Positions 56,407-64,000 of a stretch of 64,000 nucleotides of DNA are shown piece after piece (positions within the stretch are counted from its first letter, which is position 1; the number at the start of each line of letters is the position of its first letter). Source of the DNA: Pseudomonas viridiflava (GTDB lineage Bacteria > Pseudomonadota > Gammaproteobacteria > Pseudomonadales > Pseudomonadaceae); the NCBI RefSeq assembly GCF_900583165.1, contig NZ_UTKY01000053.1, forward strand, positions 178,279-242,278, in the 5' to 3' direction. A program made the position numbers and the translations under genes. The notes beneath the pieces were generated by a model, which was not told where the DNA came from, made no database searches, and saw only the letters and a list, made by a program, of their open reading frames with translations.

Positions 56407-57132
56407 CTAGCGTTCAAGCCAGATAAGGGAGGCAAACCGACCAGTGCGCGGACTGCGGCGGTAAGAAAAGAAGCGCGGGTCGTTTACGGTGCAAAAACCA
56501 CCCCCATAAACAGCGGTCACACCCCGCGCAGCAAGGCGCAGGCGGGCGAGCTTATAGATGTCGGCCATGAATTTGCCGGGGTTGCGGCTGGGCACGAAGG
56601 CTTCGGCGGTGATCGGCAGTTGCTGCATGAACGCTTCACGCACTTCCGGGCCGACTTCAAAAGCGTGTGGGCCAATGGCCGGGCCGAGCCAGACCAAGAC
56701 TTCGCCCGGATCAGTTTCCAGACTGTCGAAAGTCGCTTCCAGCACGCCTGCCGCCAAGCCCCGCCAGCCGGCATGGGCAGCCGCGACGCGAGTACCGGCG
56801 CGGTTGCAGAACAACGCAGGCAGGCAGTCTGCAGTCATGGAAGTGCAGGCGACACCTGGGGTGCTGGTCCAACTGCCATCTGCTTCGGCGGTGCGACTGG
56901 GGTCGGCCTCGACCACAGTTACGCCGTGAACCTGACGCAGCCAGGCCGGCTGAATATCGAAGGCGCGGCTAAGACGACGGCGATTTTCAAGCACAGCGTC
57001 AAGGCTGTCCTCGACATGATCGCCCAGGTTGAGGCTGTCGAACGGCGCCAGACTGACGCCGCCCTCGCGGGTAGTGACGCAGGCTTTTACCTGGGCCGGC
57101 GCAGGCCAGTCAGGAATCAGCCAGTCACTCAT
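56407..57132 (-). CDS. pgeF: peptidoglycan editing factor PgeF (YfiH family)
   Basis: The 241-residue protein has the metal ligands of the DUF152/YfiH fold: VHGVTVVEAD, MTADCLPALFCN, AAAHAGWRGLAAGVLEA and GPAIGPHAFEVG. It removes L-Ser misincorporated into muropeptides, as shown for E. coli YfiH; it was earlier named a laccase or polyphenol oxidase. The ATG overlaps the rluD stop by four bases. Confidence 0.94.
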   Translation of the reverse strand: MSDWLIPDWPAPAQVKACVTTREGGVSLAPFDSLNLGDHVEDSLDAVLENRRRLSRAFDIQPAWLRQVHGVTVVEADPSRTAEADGSWTSTPGVACTSMTADCLPALFCNRAGTRVAAAHAGWRGLAAGVLEATFDSLETDPGEVLVWLGPAIGPHAFEVGPEVREAFMQQLPITAEAFVPSRNPGKFMADIYKLARLRLAARGVTAVYGGGFCTVNDPRFFSYRRSPRTGRFASLIWLER

Positions 57133-58091
57133 CCGATAAACGCCTCGCGATCCTGCTTGAGGAGCGACAACAACCAGACCAAATCGTCTGGCAGAGGCGA
57201 TTCCCAGCTCATGCGCTTACCGCTCGTCGGATGATCCAGTTCCAGGAAGCGTGCATGCAACGCCTGGCGTGGGAACGACTTCAACGATTCAACCATGGTT
57301 TGGCTGGCCGCAGGGGGAATGCGGAAGCGACCACCATAGGCCGGATCGCCGACCAACGGGAAGTTGATATGGGCCATGTGTACGCGAATCTGGTGGGTAC
57401 GGCCGGTTTCCAGCTTGACCCGTACATGGGTGTGGGAGCGGAAACGCTCCAGCACGCGGTAGTGGCTGACGGCTTGCTTGCCACCTTCCATCACCGCCAT
57501 ACGCTGGCGCTGCTGGCCGTGACGACCGATAGGGGCATTGATCTTGCCACCCGCCACCACGACGCCGATCACGATGCACTCGTAGATACGGCTGACGCTG
57601 CGACTCTGCAATTGTGTGACCAACTGCGTCTGCGCCTGAATGGTCTTGGCAACCACCATCAAGCCGGTGGTGTCCTTGTCCAGACGGTGCACGATGCCGC
57701 AGCGCGGGACATTGACGATGTCCGGCACGTGATGCAACAGGGCATTGAGCAAGGTGCCATCAGCGTGCCCGGCGGCCGGGTGTACCACCAGGCCTGCGGG
57801 TTTGTTGATCACCAGGATGTCATCGTCTTCATAGACGATATCCAGCTCAATGTCCTGGGCGATCCATTCTCCCTGGGCTTCCTGCTCGGCAGTCAGCTCA
57901 AGAATCGCACCGCCATGGACTATGTCTCGCGGGCGGATAACCGCTCCATCCACAGTCAGGCGGCCGTCTTTGATCCAGGCGGAAAGGCGCGAGCGCGAGT
58001 GCTCAGCGAATAATTGTGCGGCGACTTGATCGAGGCGTTGGCCGCCCAATTCGGACGGCACCTCTGCGCGAAGTTCAATTTTATCGGACAT
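57129..58091 (-). CDS. rluD: 23S rRNA pseudouridine(1911/1915/1917) synthase
   Basis: The 320-residue protein has an N-terminal S4 RNA-binding domain (LDQVAAQLFAEHSRSRLSAW) and the RluA-family catalytic motif with the Asp in HRLDKDTTGLMVVAK. RluD modifies helix 69 of 23S rRNA. It is co-transcribed with pgeF and divergent from bamD. Confidence 0.96.
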   Translation of the reverse strand: MSDKIELRAEVPSELGGQRLDQVAAQLFAEHSRSRLSAWIKDGRLTVDGAVIRPRDIVHGGAILELTAEQEAQGEWIAQDIELDIVYEDDDILVINKPAGLVVHPAAGHADGTLLNALLHHVPDIVNVPRCGIVHRLDKDTTGLMVVAKTIQAQTQLVTQLQSRSVSRIYECIVIGVVVAGGKINAPIGRHGQQRQRMAVMEGGKQAVSHYRVLERFRSHTHVRVKLETGRTHQIRVHMAHINFPLVGDPAYGGRFRIPPAASQTMVESLKSFPRQALHARFLELDHPTSGKRMSWESPLPDDLVWLLSLLKQDREAFIG

Positions 58092-58240
58092 GCTCAGACT
58101 AGGCGTGGCACAGCCTTTGGTTTCGGCTGCGCGCTTGTGGTTAAATACGGCGTCTTTTGCCCCGAGGCTTTCAACGGGGCGCTCATCATAACAGGACGGC
58201 CCCGCCCAAGACAGCGGCCGTCATAGGGACGCAAGCCGCC

Positions 58241-59266
58241 ATGCAAGTGAAACACCTGCTGCTGATCGCCATCCTCGCCATGACTGCTGCTTGCTCGTCA
58301 ACAAAGGAAGTCGTCGACGAAAACCTGAGCGAAGTCGAGTTGTACCAACTGGCTCAGAAAGACTTGGACAATAATAGCTACACCAGCGCCACAGCCAAGC
58401 TGAAGGCACTGGAGTCACGCTATCCGTTCGGGCGCTACGCCGACCAGGCCCAACTTGAGTTGATCTATGCCAACTACAAGAACGCCGAGCCGGAAGCCGC
58501 CAAGTCTGCCGCAGAGCGCTTCATCCGCCTGCACCCGCAGCACCCGAACGTCGACTACGCCTACTATATGAAGGGCCTGACCTCGTTCGACCAGGACGTT
58601 GGCCTGCTGGCGCGCTTCCTGCCGCTGGACATGACCAAGCGTGACCCGGGCGCTGCCCGCGACTCCTACAACGAGTTCGCCCAGCTGACCAGCCGCTACC
58701 CTAACAGCCGCTACGCGCCTGACGCCAAGCAGCGCATGATCTACCTGCGCAACCTGCTGGCGTCCTACGAGATCCACGTGGCCCACTACTACCTGACTCG
58801 TCAGGCCTATGTAGCCGCCGCCAACCGTGGTCGTTATGTCGTGGAGAACTTCCAGGAAACCCCATCGGTGGGTGACGGCCTGGCAGTGATGACCGAGGCT
58901 TACCAGCGCCTGCACCTGGACGAGCTGGCCAACACCAGCCTGGAAACCCTGAAACTCAACTACCCGGATCACCCAAGCCTGAAAGACGGCCAGTTCGTGC
59001 CGCAGGTGGCTGAAGCCGACAACCGTTCGTGGCTGAGCAAGTACACATTGGGCCTGATCGAGTCCCGTCCGCCGCTGCCGCCGGGCGAAACCCGCGCCAA
59101 CCAGGACGTGATGAAGCAGTTCCAGGACGCCAAAGAGGCCATTCCTTCGGACCTCAAGCCACACGACGAAAACGGCGACGTGATCGAAGAAGAAGAGCCA
59201 GAGGCCCTGGGCAACAACCAGGACCGCTCGTGGTTCAGCTACATGACCTTCGGTGTGTTCGACTGA
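58241..59266 (+). CDS. bamD: outer-membrane assembly lipoprotein BamD
   Basis: The 341-residue lipoprotein has a signal peptide with lipobox MTAAC (Cys at about residue 19) and then five TPR-like repeats ([40 protein letters not shown]). It is an essential part of the Bam complex that inserts beta-barrel proteins into the outer membrane. The C-terminal acidic tail ([11 protein letters not shown]) is longer than in E. coli. The start at 58241 fits the signal peptide. Confidence 0.96.
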   Translation: MQVKHLLLIAILAMTAACSSTKEVVDENLSEVELYQLAQKDLDNNSYTSATAKLKALESRYPFGRYADQAQLELIYANYKNAEPEAAKSAAERFIRLHPQHPNVDYAYYMKGLTSFDQDVGLLARFLPLDMTKRDPGAARDSYNEFAQLTSRYPNSRYAPDAKQRMIYLRNLLASYEIHVAHYYLTRQAYVAAANRGRYVVENFQETPSVGDGLAVMTEAYQRLHLDELANTSLETLKLNYPDHPSLKDGQFVPQVAEADNRSWLSKYTLGLIESRPPLPPGETRANQDVMKQFQDAKEAIPSDLKPHDENGDVIEEEEPEALGNNQDRSWFSYMTFGVFD

Positions 59267-59283
59267 TTCAGTCGGCGCAACGC

Positions 59284-59314
59284 AAAAAGGGAGCCCTTCG
59301 GGGCTCCCTTTTTT
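59284..59314 (+). terminator. rho-independent terminator of bamD
   Basis: GGGAGCCC, TTCG loop, GGGCTCCC and a run of T residues, 18 bases after the bamD stop. Confidence 0.93.
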
Positions 59315-59393
59315 ATGAGCAAGCATTATTGCGCTGTGCGCCTGCCATGTCCTTGGCTAAACTGGCGCATTACTCGTCGAGAAACTACCCATC

Positions 59394-59627
59394 ATGGTTC
59401 GTCTACTGTTCTGGATTGCCGTTATTGCTGCCGCCGTATGGTTATGGCGCAAATTCAAAAGCCCGGCCGCCAAGCAGCAACGCGCCAGCGAACCAGGCGC
59501 CGCCCTGATGGTGCGCTGCGCCCACTGCGGCGTACACCTGCCGCAGAATCACGCGCTGAGCTCAGGCCAACAGTGGTATTGCACTCAGGCACATCTGGAG
59601 CAGGGGCCGAAGTCTATTCAGCGCTGA
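59394..59627 (+). CDS. PP0621-family small membrane-anchored zinc-ribbon-like protein
   Basis: The 77-residue protein has an N-terminal membrane helix (MVRLLFWIAVIAAAVWLWRK) and a C-terminal CAHCGVHLPQ ... WYCTQAH pattern that could bind zinc. This matches the PP0621 family. In P. aeruginosa pilS and pilR follow close by; here thiO follows instead, on the other strand with a short 3' overlap. Confidence 0.85.
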   Translation: MVRLLFWIAVIAAAVWLWRKFKSPAAKQQRASEPGAALMVRCAHCGVHLPQNHALSSGQQWYCTQAHLEQGPKSIQR

Positions 59628-60723
59628 TCCGACCTGCTGGGGCATAAGGCGCCGGATAGATAATCGGTGTATTCCCCAGCAACAAATCGGCAATCAACTG
59701 ACATGACGCTGGCGCAAGCACCAGGCCGTTACGGTAATGCCCGCAGTTGAGCCATAGCCCTTTGTAACCTGGCACCGGGCCGATATAGGGAATACCTTCT
59801 GGAGAGCCGGGACGCAATCCGGCCCAATGCCCTACTACCTCGGCATCAGCCAAGGCCGGTATCAGCTCGACCGCCGAGGCCTTGAGGCTTTCCAGTGCCG
59901 ACTCGGTCGGCGTCTTGTCGTAGCCCTCATGCTCCAGCGTGCTTCCAATCAGGATGTGCCCGTCTCGCCGAGGGATCGCATAACGCCCTTTGGCCAGGAC
60001 CATGCTCGACAAGAAGTCCGAGTCGCACTTGTAGAGGATCATCTGGCCTTTCACCGGCTGCACCGGCAATGCCAGGCCCAATGTACCGAGCAAATCCCCA
60101 CTCCACGCGCCTGCCGCCAACACCACCTGATCGCCGAAAATCGGGCCGCCCGCCGTGTTCACGCCGACTACATTGCCTCCATCCAGAACGAACCCGGCCA
60201 CCTCGCACTGCTCGTGAATCGTGACGCCCGGTAATGCCAGCAGCGCCGCCTTAAGAGATTTGACCAGGCGCGGGTTGCGCACATTGGCCACGTTGGCCAT
60301 ATAGATCGCCTGGGAGTACCCCCCGCCCAGCACAGGAACTGCATCATGGGCCGCCGACACATCCACTTTGCTCAATGGCCGCCCTTCTCGTGCGGCCCAG
60401 GCAAGGGCTTGGGCTTCGTCATCCAGGTCCAGCCAGTAAAGCCCGGTGGTGTGAACTTCCGGGTCGACACCCGTCGCGGTAAACAGACGCTGCGCCAGCT
60501 GTGGATAAAAATCCTGGGACCAATGGGCCAATGCAGTGACCGCCGGGCTGTAGCGCCACGGATACAACGGCGAAACAATGCCTCCGCCAGCCCAGGATGA
60601 CTCCTGCCCCAGCCCTGCCCGCTCCAGCAGCACAACAGCCTGCCCCTGGGACGCAAGGTTGAACGCCGTCAACAAGCCGATGACTCCGCCACCGACAATC
60701 ACTACCTGCTGTTGCTTAGCCAT
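59614..60723 (-). CDS. thiO: glycine/D-amino-acid oxidase ThiO family
   Basis: The protein has 369 residues from the ATG at 60723 (MAKQQQVVIVGGGVIGLLTA); the adjacent ATG at 60726 is equally possible. The FAD-binding GGGVIGLLTAFNLAS motif is followed by WAGGGIVSPLYPWRYSP and the C-terminal GLWLNCGHYRNGLVLAPASC. These enzymes oxidise glycine to iminoglycine for thiazole synthesis of thiamine. The place next to minor pilin genes matches P. aeruginosa (PA4548). It may share the minor pilin transcript. Confidence 0.9.
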   Translation of the reverse strand: MAKQQQVVIVGGGVIGLLTAFNLASQGQAVVLLERAGLGQESSWAGGGIVSPLYPWRYSPAVTALAHWSQDFYPQLAQRLFTATGVDPEVHTTGLYWLDLDDEAQALAWAAREGRPLSKVDVSAAHDAVPVLGGGYSQAIYMANVANVRNPRLVKSLKAALLALPGVTIHEQCEVAGFVLDGGNVVGVNTAGGPIFGDQVVLAAGAWSGDLLGTLGLALPVQPVKGQMILYKCDSDFLSSMVLAKGRYAIPRRDGHILIGSTLEHEGYDKTPTESALESLKASAVELIPALADAEVVGHWAGLRPGSPEGIPYIGPVPGYKGLWLNCGHYRNGLVLAPASCQLIADLLLGNTPIIYPAPYAPAGRISAE

Positions 60724-60785
60724 CATTTGATCCAGCCGATAAATAGGAACAAGCGCACCCGGCGCCCAGCCATCCAGCACCCTCA

Positions 60786-61187
60786 TCATTGCCCCCAGCA
60801 CAGCTTGCGCGACATTCCAGGCGCAGCGCCTGGGTTGGCGCGCACACCGGTGCTGGTCAGACTGAACTCGCCGCAAGGGTCGCCCACCATGACCGACTCA
60901 ACGGCAGGCGTGGCCACCAGATAGAAATCCTGAGGGGTCAATGCAGCGGTGATTCTATAGCGATCATTGCCCGCACTGACGTCGCCTGCATCAATAAAAG
61001 TACCGTTCCTTGTATAAAAGCGCTCCAGGTTCTGCGCTTGCTCGGTCAGCAGCGCGGCAATTTCCGTGCGATACACCTTTTTCATATGGCTGGTATAGCC
61101 GGGGTAAGCGATCCCGGCCAATACCGCGATGATCGACACGGCGATCAGTAACTCGATCAGGGTAAAACCCTGGCTGTCCATGCCCAT
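60786..61187 (-). CDS. pilE: minor pilin of the PilE type
   Basis: The 133-residue prepilin begins MGMDSQG followed by FTLIELLIAVSIIAVLAGIA, the PilD site and N-terminal helix. AAGGAG stands seven bases before the ATG at 61187. Two cysteines (GDPCGEF, KLCWG) can close a C-terminal loop. It follows pilX after 11 bases, with no pilY1 between. The name rests on position and size. Confidence 0.85.
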   Translation of the reverse strand: MGMDSQGFTLIELLIAVSIIAVLAGIAYPGYTSHMKKVYRTEIAALLTEQAQNLERFYTRNGTFIDAGDVSAGNDRYRITAALTPQDFYLVATPAVESVMVGDPCGEFSLTSTGVRANPGAAPGMSRKLCWGQ

Positions 61188-61198
61188 TCCACTACTCC

Positions 61199-61729
61199 TT
61201 ATTGAAGTTGTCGCCACGCTACTCGTCGAAGTCGTGATCCGCCCTCCTCCTCTGACCGTGCATACAAACTTTCCAGCACCGTGCGCGACTGGCCACTGAG
61301 CCCCACCGCTGTGATTCGATACAGTGCGGCAGGAGTTTGGGGCGGTAAGTGCGCCAGCCCTAAAGCCGGCCCCAGGAATTGCGCCCCATGGAGGCCGCCC
61401 TTCAGTGCAACCCACGTGACACCGGAAACAGGATGCAGGCCCCCACTCATTACAGAGAACGCCTCGGCCGGCGGCGCACAGGCGATGATTGACGGGCACA
61501 ACGGCATGGTCGCAAACGCCCGTCGCACACCAGCCTCCCCTAACCTCAGGCCACTTTCGGCACTTTGAAACGACTGATTGCGATGCCACAGGCTGCCAGC
61601 GACTTTTTGTTGAGCAATCGCACCCTGCATGGACGACAGGCCTATCAGCGACAACAACAGCAGAAACACCAGGCCAATTAACAGAACCATGCCACCTTGG
61701 CGTCGATAACAGCTTTCGAAAAGCACCAT
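61199..61729 (-). CDS. pilX: minor pilin of the PilX type
   Basis: The 176-residue protein has the PilX N terminus (RRQGGMVLLIGLVFLLLLSL), in which the usual Glu at position 5 of the mature chain is absent, as in other PilX/GspK proteins. It continues with AESGLRLGEA. Such tip pilins start pilus assembly together with PilV, PilW and PilY1. It lies seven bases after pilW. Confidence 0.85.
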   Translation of the reverse strand: MVLFESCYRRQGGMVLLIGLVFLLLLSLIGLSSMQGAIAQQKVAGSLWHRNQSFQSAESGLRLGEAGVRRAFATMPLCPSIIACAPPAEAFSVMSGGLHPVSGVTWVALKGGLHGAQFLGPALGLAHLPPQTPAALYRITAVGLSGQSRTVLESLYARSEEEGGSRLRRVAWRQLQ

Positions 61730-61736
61730 GGCCGCC

Positions 61737-62441
61737 TTACCCCAATCGGTTTCGCAGCGCCGCCACGACGCTGTAGGTTTGATCCTGTACCCGCGAACTC
61801 GGGTCCTGCAGAGTCATCAGAATACGTACGCTGCGAATCAAGGACGCATCCACTGGATTAGCGTCGTAGCGCACCACTGCTGCCGATGACGGCTTGGCCG
61901 CCATGCCAAAGCTGATATCAAACGCCTGCACGTTATCCACCAGTACGGCTTTGGCGGGCGTTGCAGGGGTACTGAGCTTCAACTGACCACCTTCGAAGGT
62001 GTAGGTGAGTTGGCGAATCGCAAAACGGATTTGCCCAGGCGCCGGTACAGGCGAATTTCCGGCGTATGCTTGGGCAAACTCTGTGCAGTCGGACAGCACC
62101 GTCCAGTCAGGTTTACCCGCGCCGCCGAGCTCGGCAGTCACCAACGTCAATGCCTTTGAACCGCCTCCCGCGCTCCAACTGATAGGCCGATCAAAGGCCG
62201 GCGGGGCGTTGTCGATAACGGACACGGCCAGGCAGCCAAACATCCCCGCCTGACGGATATCCTGAACCATCTTGCCAAGCACAAACCGCGCGTCGTCCTG
62301 CAGTACCATCGCAGCCTGCTGGCTGGCCTGGGTGGCCCGCGCGCTGATCACTAATTGGCTCACGCCAAGCATCAACACTAGCCCCAGCGCCAGGGCCAGC
62401 AGCACCTCCAATAGACTGAAGCCTCGGGCAAGGCACTTCAT
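61737..62441 (-). CDS. pilW: minor pilin of the PilW type
   Basis: The 234-residue prepilin begins MKCLARG then FSLLEVLLALALGLVLMLGV. Its ATG at 62441 overlaps the pilV stop by four bases. Length and the conserved VLQDDARFVLGKMVQDIRQA and MFGC segment match PilW. Confidence 0.88.
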   Translation of the reverse strand: MKCLARGFSLLEVLLALALGLVLMLGVSQLVISARATQASQQAAMVLQDDARFVLGKMVQDIRQAGMFGCLAVSVIDNAPPAFDRPISWSAGGGSKALTLVTAELGGAGKPDWTVLSDCTEFAQAYAGNSPVPAPGQIRFAIRQLTYTFEGGQLKLSTPATPAKAVLVDNVQAFDISFGMAAKPSSAAVVRYDANPVDASLIRSVRILMTLQDPSSRVQDQTYSVVAALRNRLG

Positions 62442-62923
62442 TGTGCGCCCTCCAGGCGAGTGGTTAGCGTGAAGGTTTCCCAGGCATCGGATGTATGAGT
62501 GCCCCTGCGGTCCCACCAACGGATACTGACGGTCACCTCGCTGTCACTGATCACCACCGAACCCTTGGCACTCTCTCCGGCGAACCCCAGGATGTTGGCC
62601 TCGAAATCATGCAAATCCAGGTCGCGCACACTGGCGGTTGCGGCGCTTGCACGCATGCGCCCTACTCGGCTCCAGGAGTAATCAGCAGCGGGGTTGGCGC
62701 GAATCCGGTCGAGCATGTCGTAGGCAATGAAACTGGCCTGGCTGGTCATCCTTGAGCTGTCGGTAAACTTGAGCGCACCGAGCTGGATCATCGCCGCGCC
62801 CAGTAACCCAATGGCGAGAACGACTGCCGTCACCAGCACCTCGATCAGCGTCATGCCGGATTCATAGTGCGCTTTAGCGCGAGTAACAAATGTGCCGTGG
62901 GATACAAGCATTACCGTCGTCAT
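62438..62923 (-). CDS. pilV: minor pilin of the PilV type
   Basis: The prepilin has the site YESG followed by MTLIEVLVTAVVLAIGLLGA. Then comes the PilV-like QLGALKFTDSSRMTSQASFI and DMLDRIRANP. The start is uncertain: the ATG at 62923 gives 161 residues, the one at 62911 gives 157, and neither has a strong ribosome site. It is the first gene of the minus-strand minor pilin operon and is divergent from the fimT/U-type gene. Confidence 0.85.
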   Translation of the reverse strand: MTTVMLVSHGTFVTRAKAHYESGMTLIEVLVTAVVLAIGLLGAAMIQLGALKFTDSSRMTSQASFIAYDMLDRIRANPAADYSWSRVGRMRASAATASVRDLDLHDFEANILGFAGESAKGSVVISDSEVTVSIRWWDRRGTHTSDAWETFTLTTRLEGAQ

Positions 62924-63107
62924 CCGTGCCGAAGGCCCAAAGAAATAGGCAGGAAAAATCTGCCGTACGGCCCAAGACTAGCGGCGGTTTTTGATCCATG
63001 CCGCTCCCGGAATAAAGGGAAATACTTTGGACATAAAGGCCATCATTCAGCACACCGGACCGGGCGCTATACCTATGACTGTACTCACAGCCAAGGAGGG
63101 AGGGCCC

Positions 63108-63674
63108 ATGCGACAACGCGGATTCACACTGATCGAACTGCTGCTCGGGTTGAGCATTAGCAGCATCCTGGCGCACCTCGCCGTCCCCGGTTTCAAAAGC
63201 TTGCTGGAGTCACAGCGACAACAAGCCGCGGCGCAATCCCTGGCACAGGGGTTGCGCTATGCGCGCACCGAGGCCATTACGCGAAACGGTGCAGTGATCA
63301 TCCACGCACTGGACGAGGACTGGAGTAGGGGATGGCGGGTGATACTGGATGTGAGCGGTCGTGGGCACCTGGATGATGACAATCCCGTGCTACTGGAGCG
63401 TCAGGACAGCGGACAGGTGTCGGTCGTAGGCAACGGGCCGGTGAAAAATCAGGTCCGCTTCAGTGGCTTGGGCGAGCCGGTATTTTCAGGTGGGGGGTTT
63501 CGTGCTGGCACCGTACATGTATGCGATACGGATCAGACTCAAAGCCTGTACCAGATAGTGCTGGCGCCGACAGGACGCATCAGCCTGCGCAGCGATAGAG
63601 CCGAGCAGGCGCTGTGCCGGAGTAGCTCCGGCACGCTGGCACTCAGAGCAGCGAACGAACCCGCAGTTCTTTAG
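63108..63674 (+). CDS. FimT/FimU-type (GspH-family) minor pilin
   Basis: The 188-residue prepilin begins MRQRG then [20 protein letters not shown], preceded by a strong AAGGAGGGAGG site. Its GspH-like body has the segment [20 protein letters not shown] and two cysteines ([15 protein letters not shown]). It could prime pili or bind DNA, as FimT does in some species. It is on the plus strand, opposite to pilVWXE, whereas in P. aeruginosa all these genes run the same way. Confidence 0.85.
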   Translation: MRQRGFTLIELLLGLSISSILAHLAVPGFKSLLESQRQQAAAQSLAQGLRYARTEAITRNGAVIIHALDEDWSRGWRVILDVSGRGHLDDDNPVLLERQDSGQVSVVGNGPVKNQVRFSGLGEPVFSGGGFRAGTVHVCDTDQTQSLYQIVLAPTGRISLRSDRAEQALCRSSSGTLALRAANEPAVL

Positions 63675-64000
63675 GCATGGAGAACGTGATGTTTTCTTCA
63701 CGACCCGCCAATTCGTCAGCGCCGGTGGCACCCCAGGCGTGCAATTGCTGGATCACGCCGCGCACCAGCACTTCCGGGGCCGAGGCACCTGCGGTAATAC
63801 CGATACGTTCGACACCATCGAACCAACTGCGCTGCATATCTTCGGCGCCGTCGATCAGGTACGCCGGTGTCGCCATGCGCTCAGCCAGTTCGCGCAGGCG
63901 GTTGGAGTTCGAGCTGTTAGGGCTGCCGACGACCAAAACCACGTCGCACTCATCGGCCAATTGCTTGACCGCATCCTGCCGGTTTTGGGTGGCGTAGCAG
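63643..64000 (-). CDS. ispH: 4-hydroxy-3-methylbut-2-enyl diphosphate reductase, C-terminal part
   Basis: The frame runs off the right edge. Visible are [19 protein letters not shown] (the Cys is one of the three Fe-S ligands), [19 protein letters not shown] and [17 protein letters not shown], all diagnostic of IspH (LytB). The enzyme makes IPP and DMAPP in the MEP pathway. It converges on the fimT/U-type gene, with 32 bases of overlap at the 3' ends. Confidence 0.95.
   Translation of the reverse strand, partial: CYATQNRQDAVKQLADECDVVLVVGSPNSSNSNRLRELAERMATPAYLIDGAEDMQRSWFDGVERIGITAGASAPEVLVRGVIQQLHAWGATGADELAGREENITFSMPKELRVRSLL

Overview
The window looks like a chromosomal segment of a fluorescent-group Pseudomonas. 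It carries Pseudomonas neighbourhoods in familiar order (Sel1-repeat gene/piuC/piuA/piuB; fruBKA with divergent fruR; ampE-ampD-DUF1631-nadC; pilA/pilC-pilD-coaE-yacG; clpB-pgeF-rluD/bamD; thiO-minor pilins-ispH). It also has GC-rich coding sequence and several copies of the GTGGGAGGGGGCTTGCCCCC-type REP sequence typical of this group.

Region 1 (1-11661, minus strand) is a hybrid NRPS/PKS biosynthetic cluster whose codon use and base composition look more AT-rich than the rest. In order of transcription it reads: crotonyl-CoA carboxylase/reductase-like enzyme; A-PCP loading protein with a proline-like specificity code; KS-AT-KR-ACP-C megasynthase; type II thioesterase; cytosolic class A beta-lactamase-like serine hydrolase; SAM methyltransferase; MFS exporter cut by the window edge. 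The genes overlap or nearly touch, so they are probably one operon. The AT carries RPGH where HAFH or YASH is usual, and the first gene is a CCR homologue, so I infer an unusual alkylmalonyl extender. I do not recognise the cluster as one of known product, and it is the best candidate here for an undescribed system.

Region 2 (11662-20490) holds an AT-rich promoter region, prfC, a four-gene OpuC-type osmoprotectant ABC transporter, an orphan small protein, ornithine decarboxylase speC and a hicAB toxin-antitoxin pair. The speC leader contains a 34-codon basic ORF ending 12 nt before a strong intrinsic terminator. hicAB has a 17-bp perfect palindrome as candidate operator.

Region 3 (20577-28962) is the iron-uptake piu locus, then phoD and REP elements. 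Region 4 (28970-35762) is the fructose PTS fruB-fruK-fruA with the divergent repressor fruR and a matching operator. Region 5 (35765-52925) is core metabolism, chemotaxis, cell-wall recycling signalling (ampD-ampE), nadC, a tRNA-Thr, a pilin-linked O-antigen-ligase-type enzyme, pilA, pilC, pilD, coaE, yacG and an NDH-2. Region 6 (52996-64000) is a tRNA operon (Asn-Pro-Lys-Pro in transcription order), clpB, pgeF, rluD, bamD, thiO, a compact minor-pilin set and the start-less end of ispH.

Compared with the P. aeruginosa layout as I remember it, the type IV pilus loci are reduced. pilB is absent between pilA and pilC, pilS/pilR are absent between bamD and thiO, pilY1 is absent between pilX and pilE, and the fimT/fimU-type gene is inverted. 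I saw no CRISPR array, insertion sequence, rRNA or phage.
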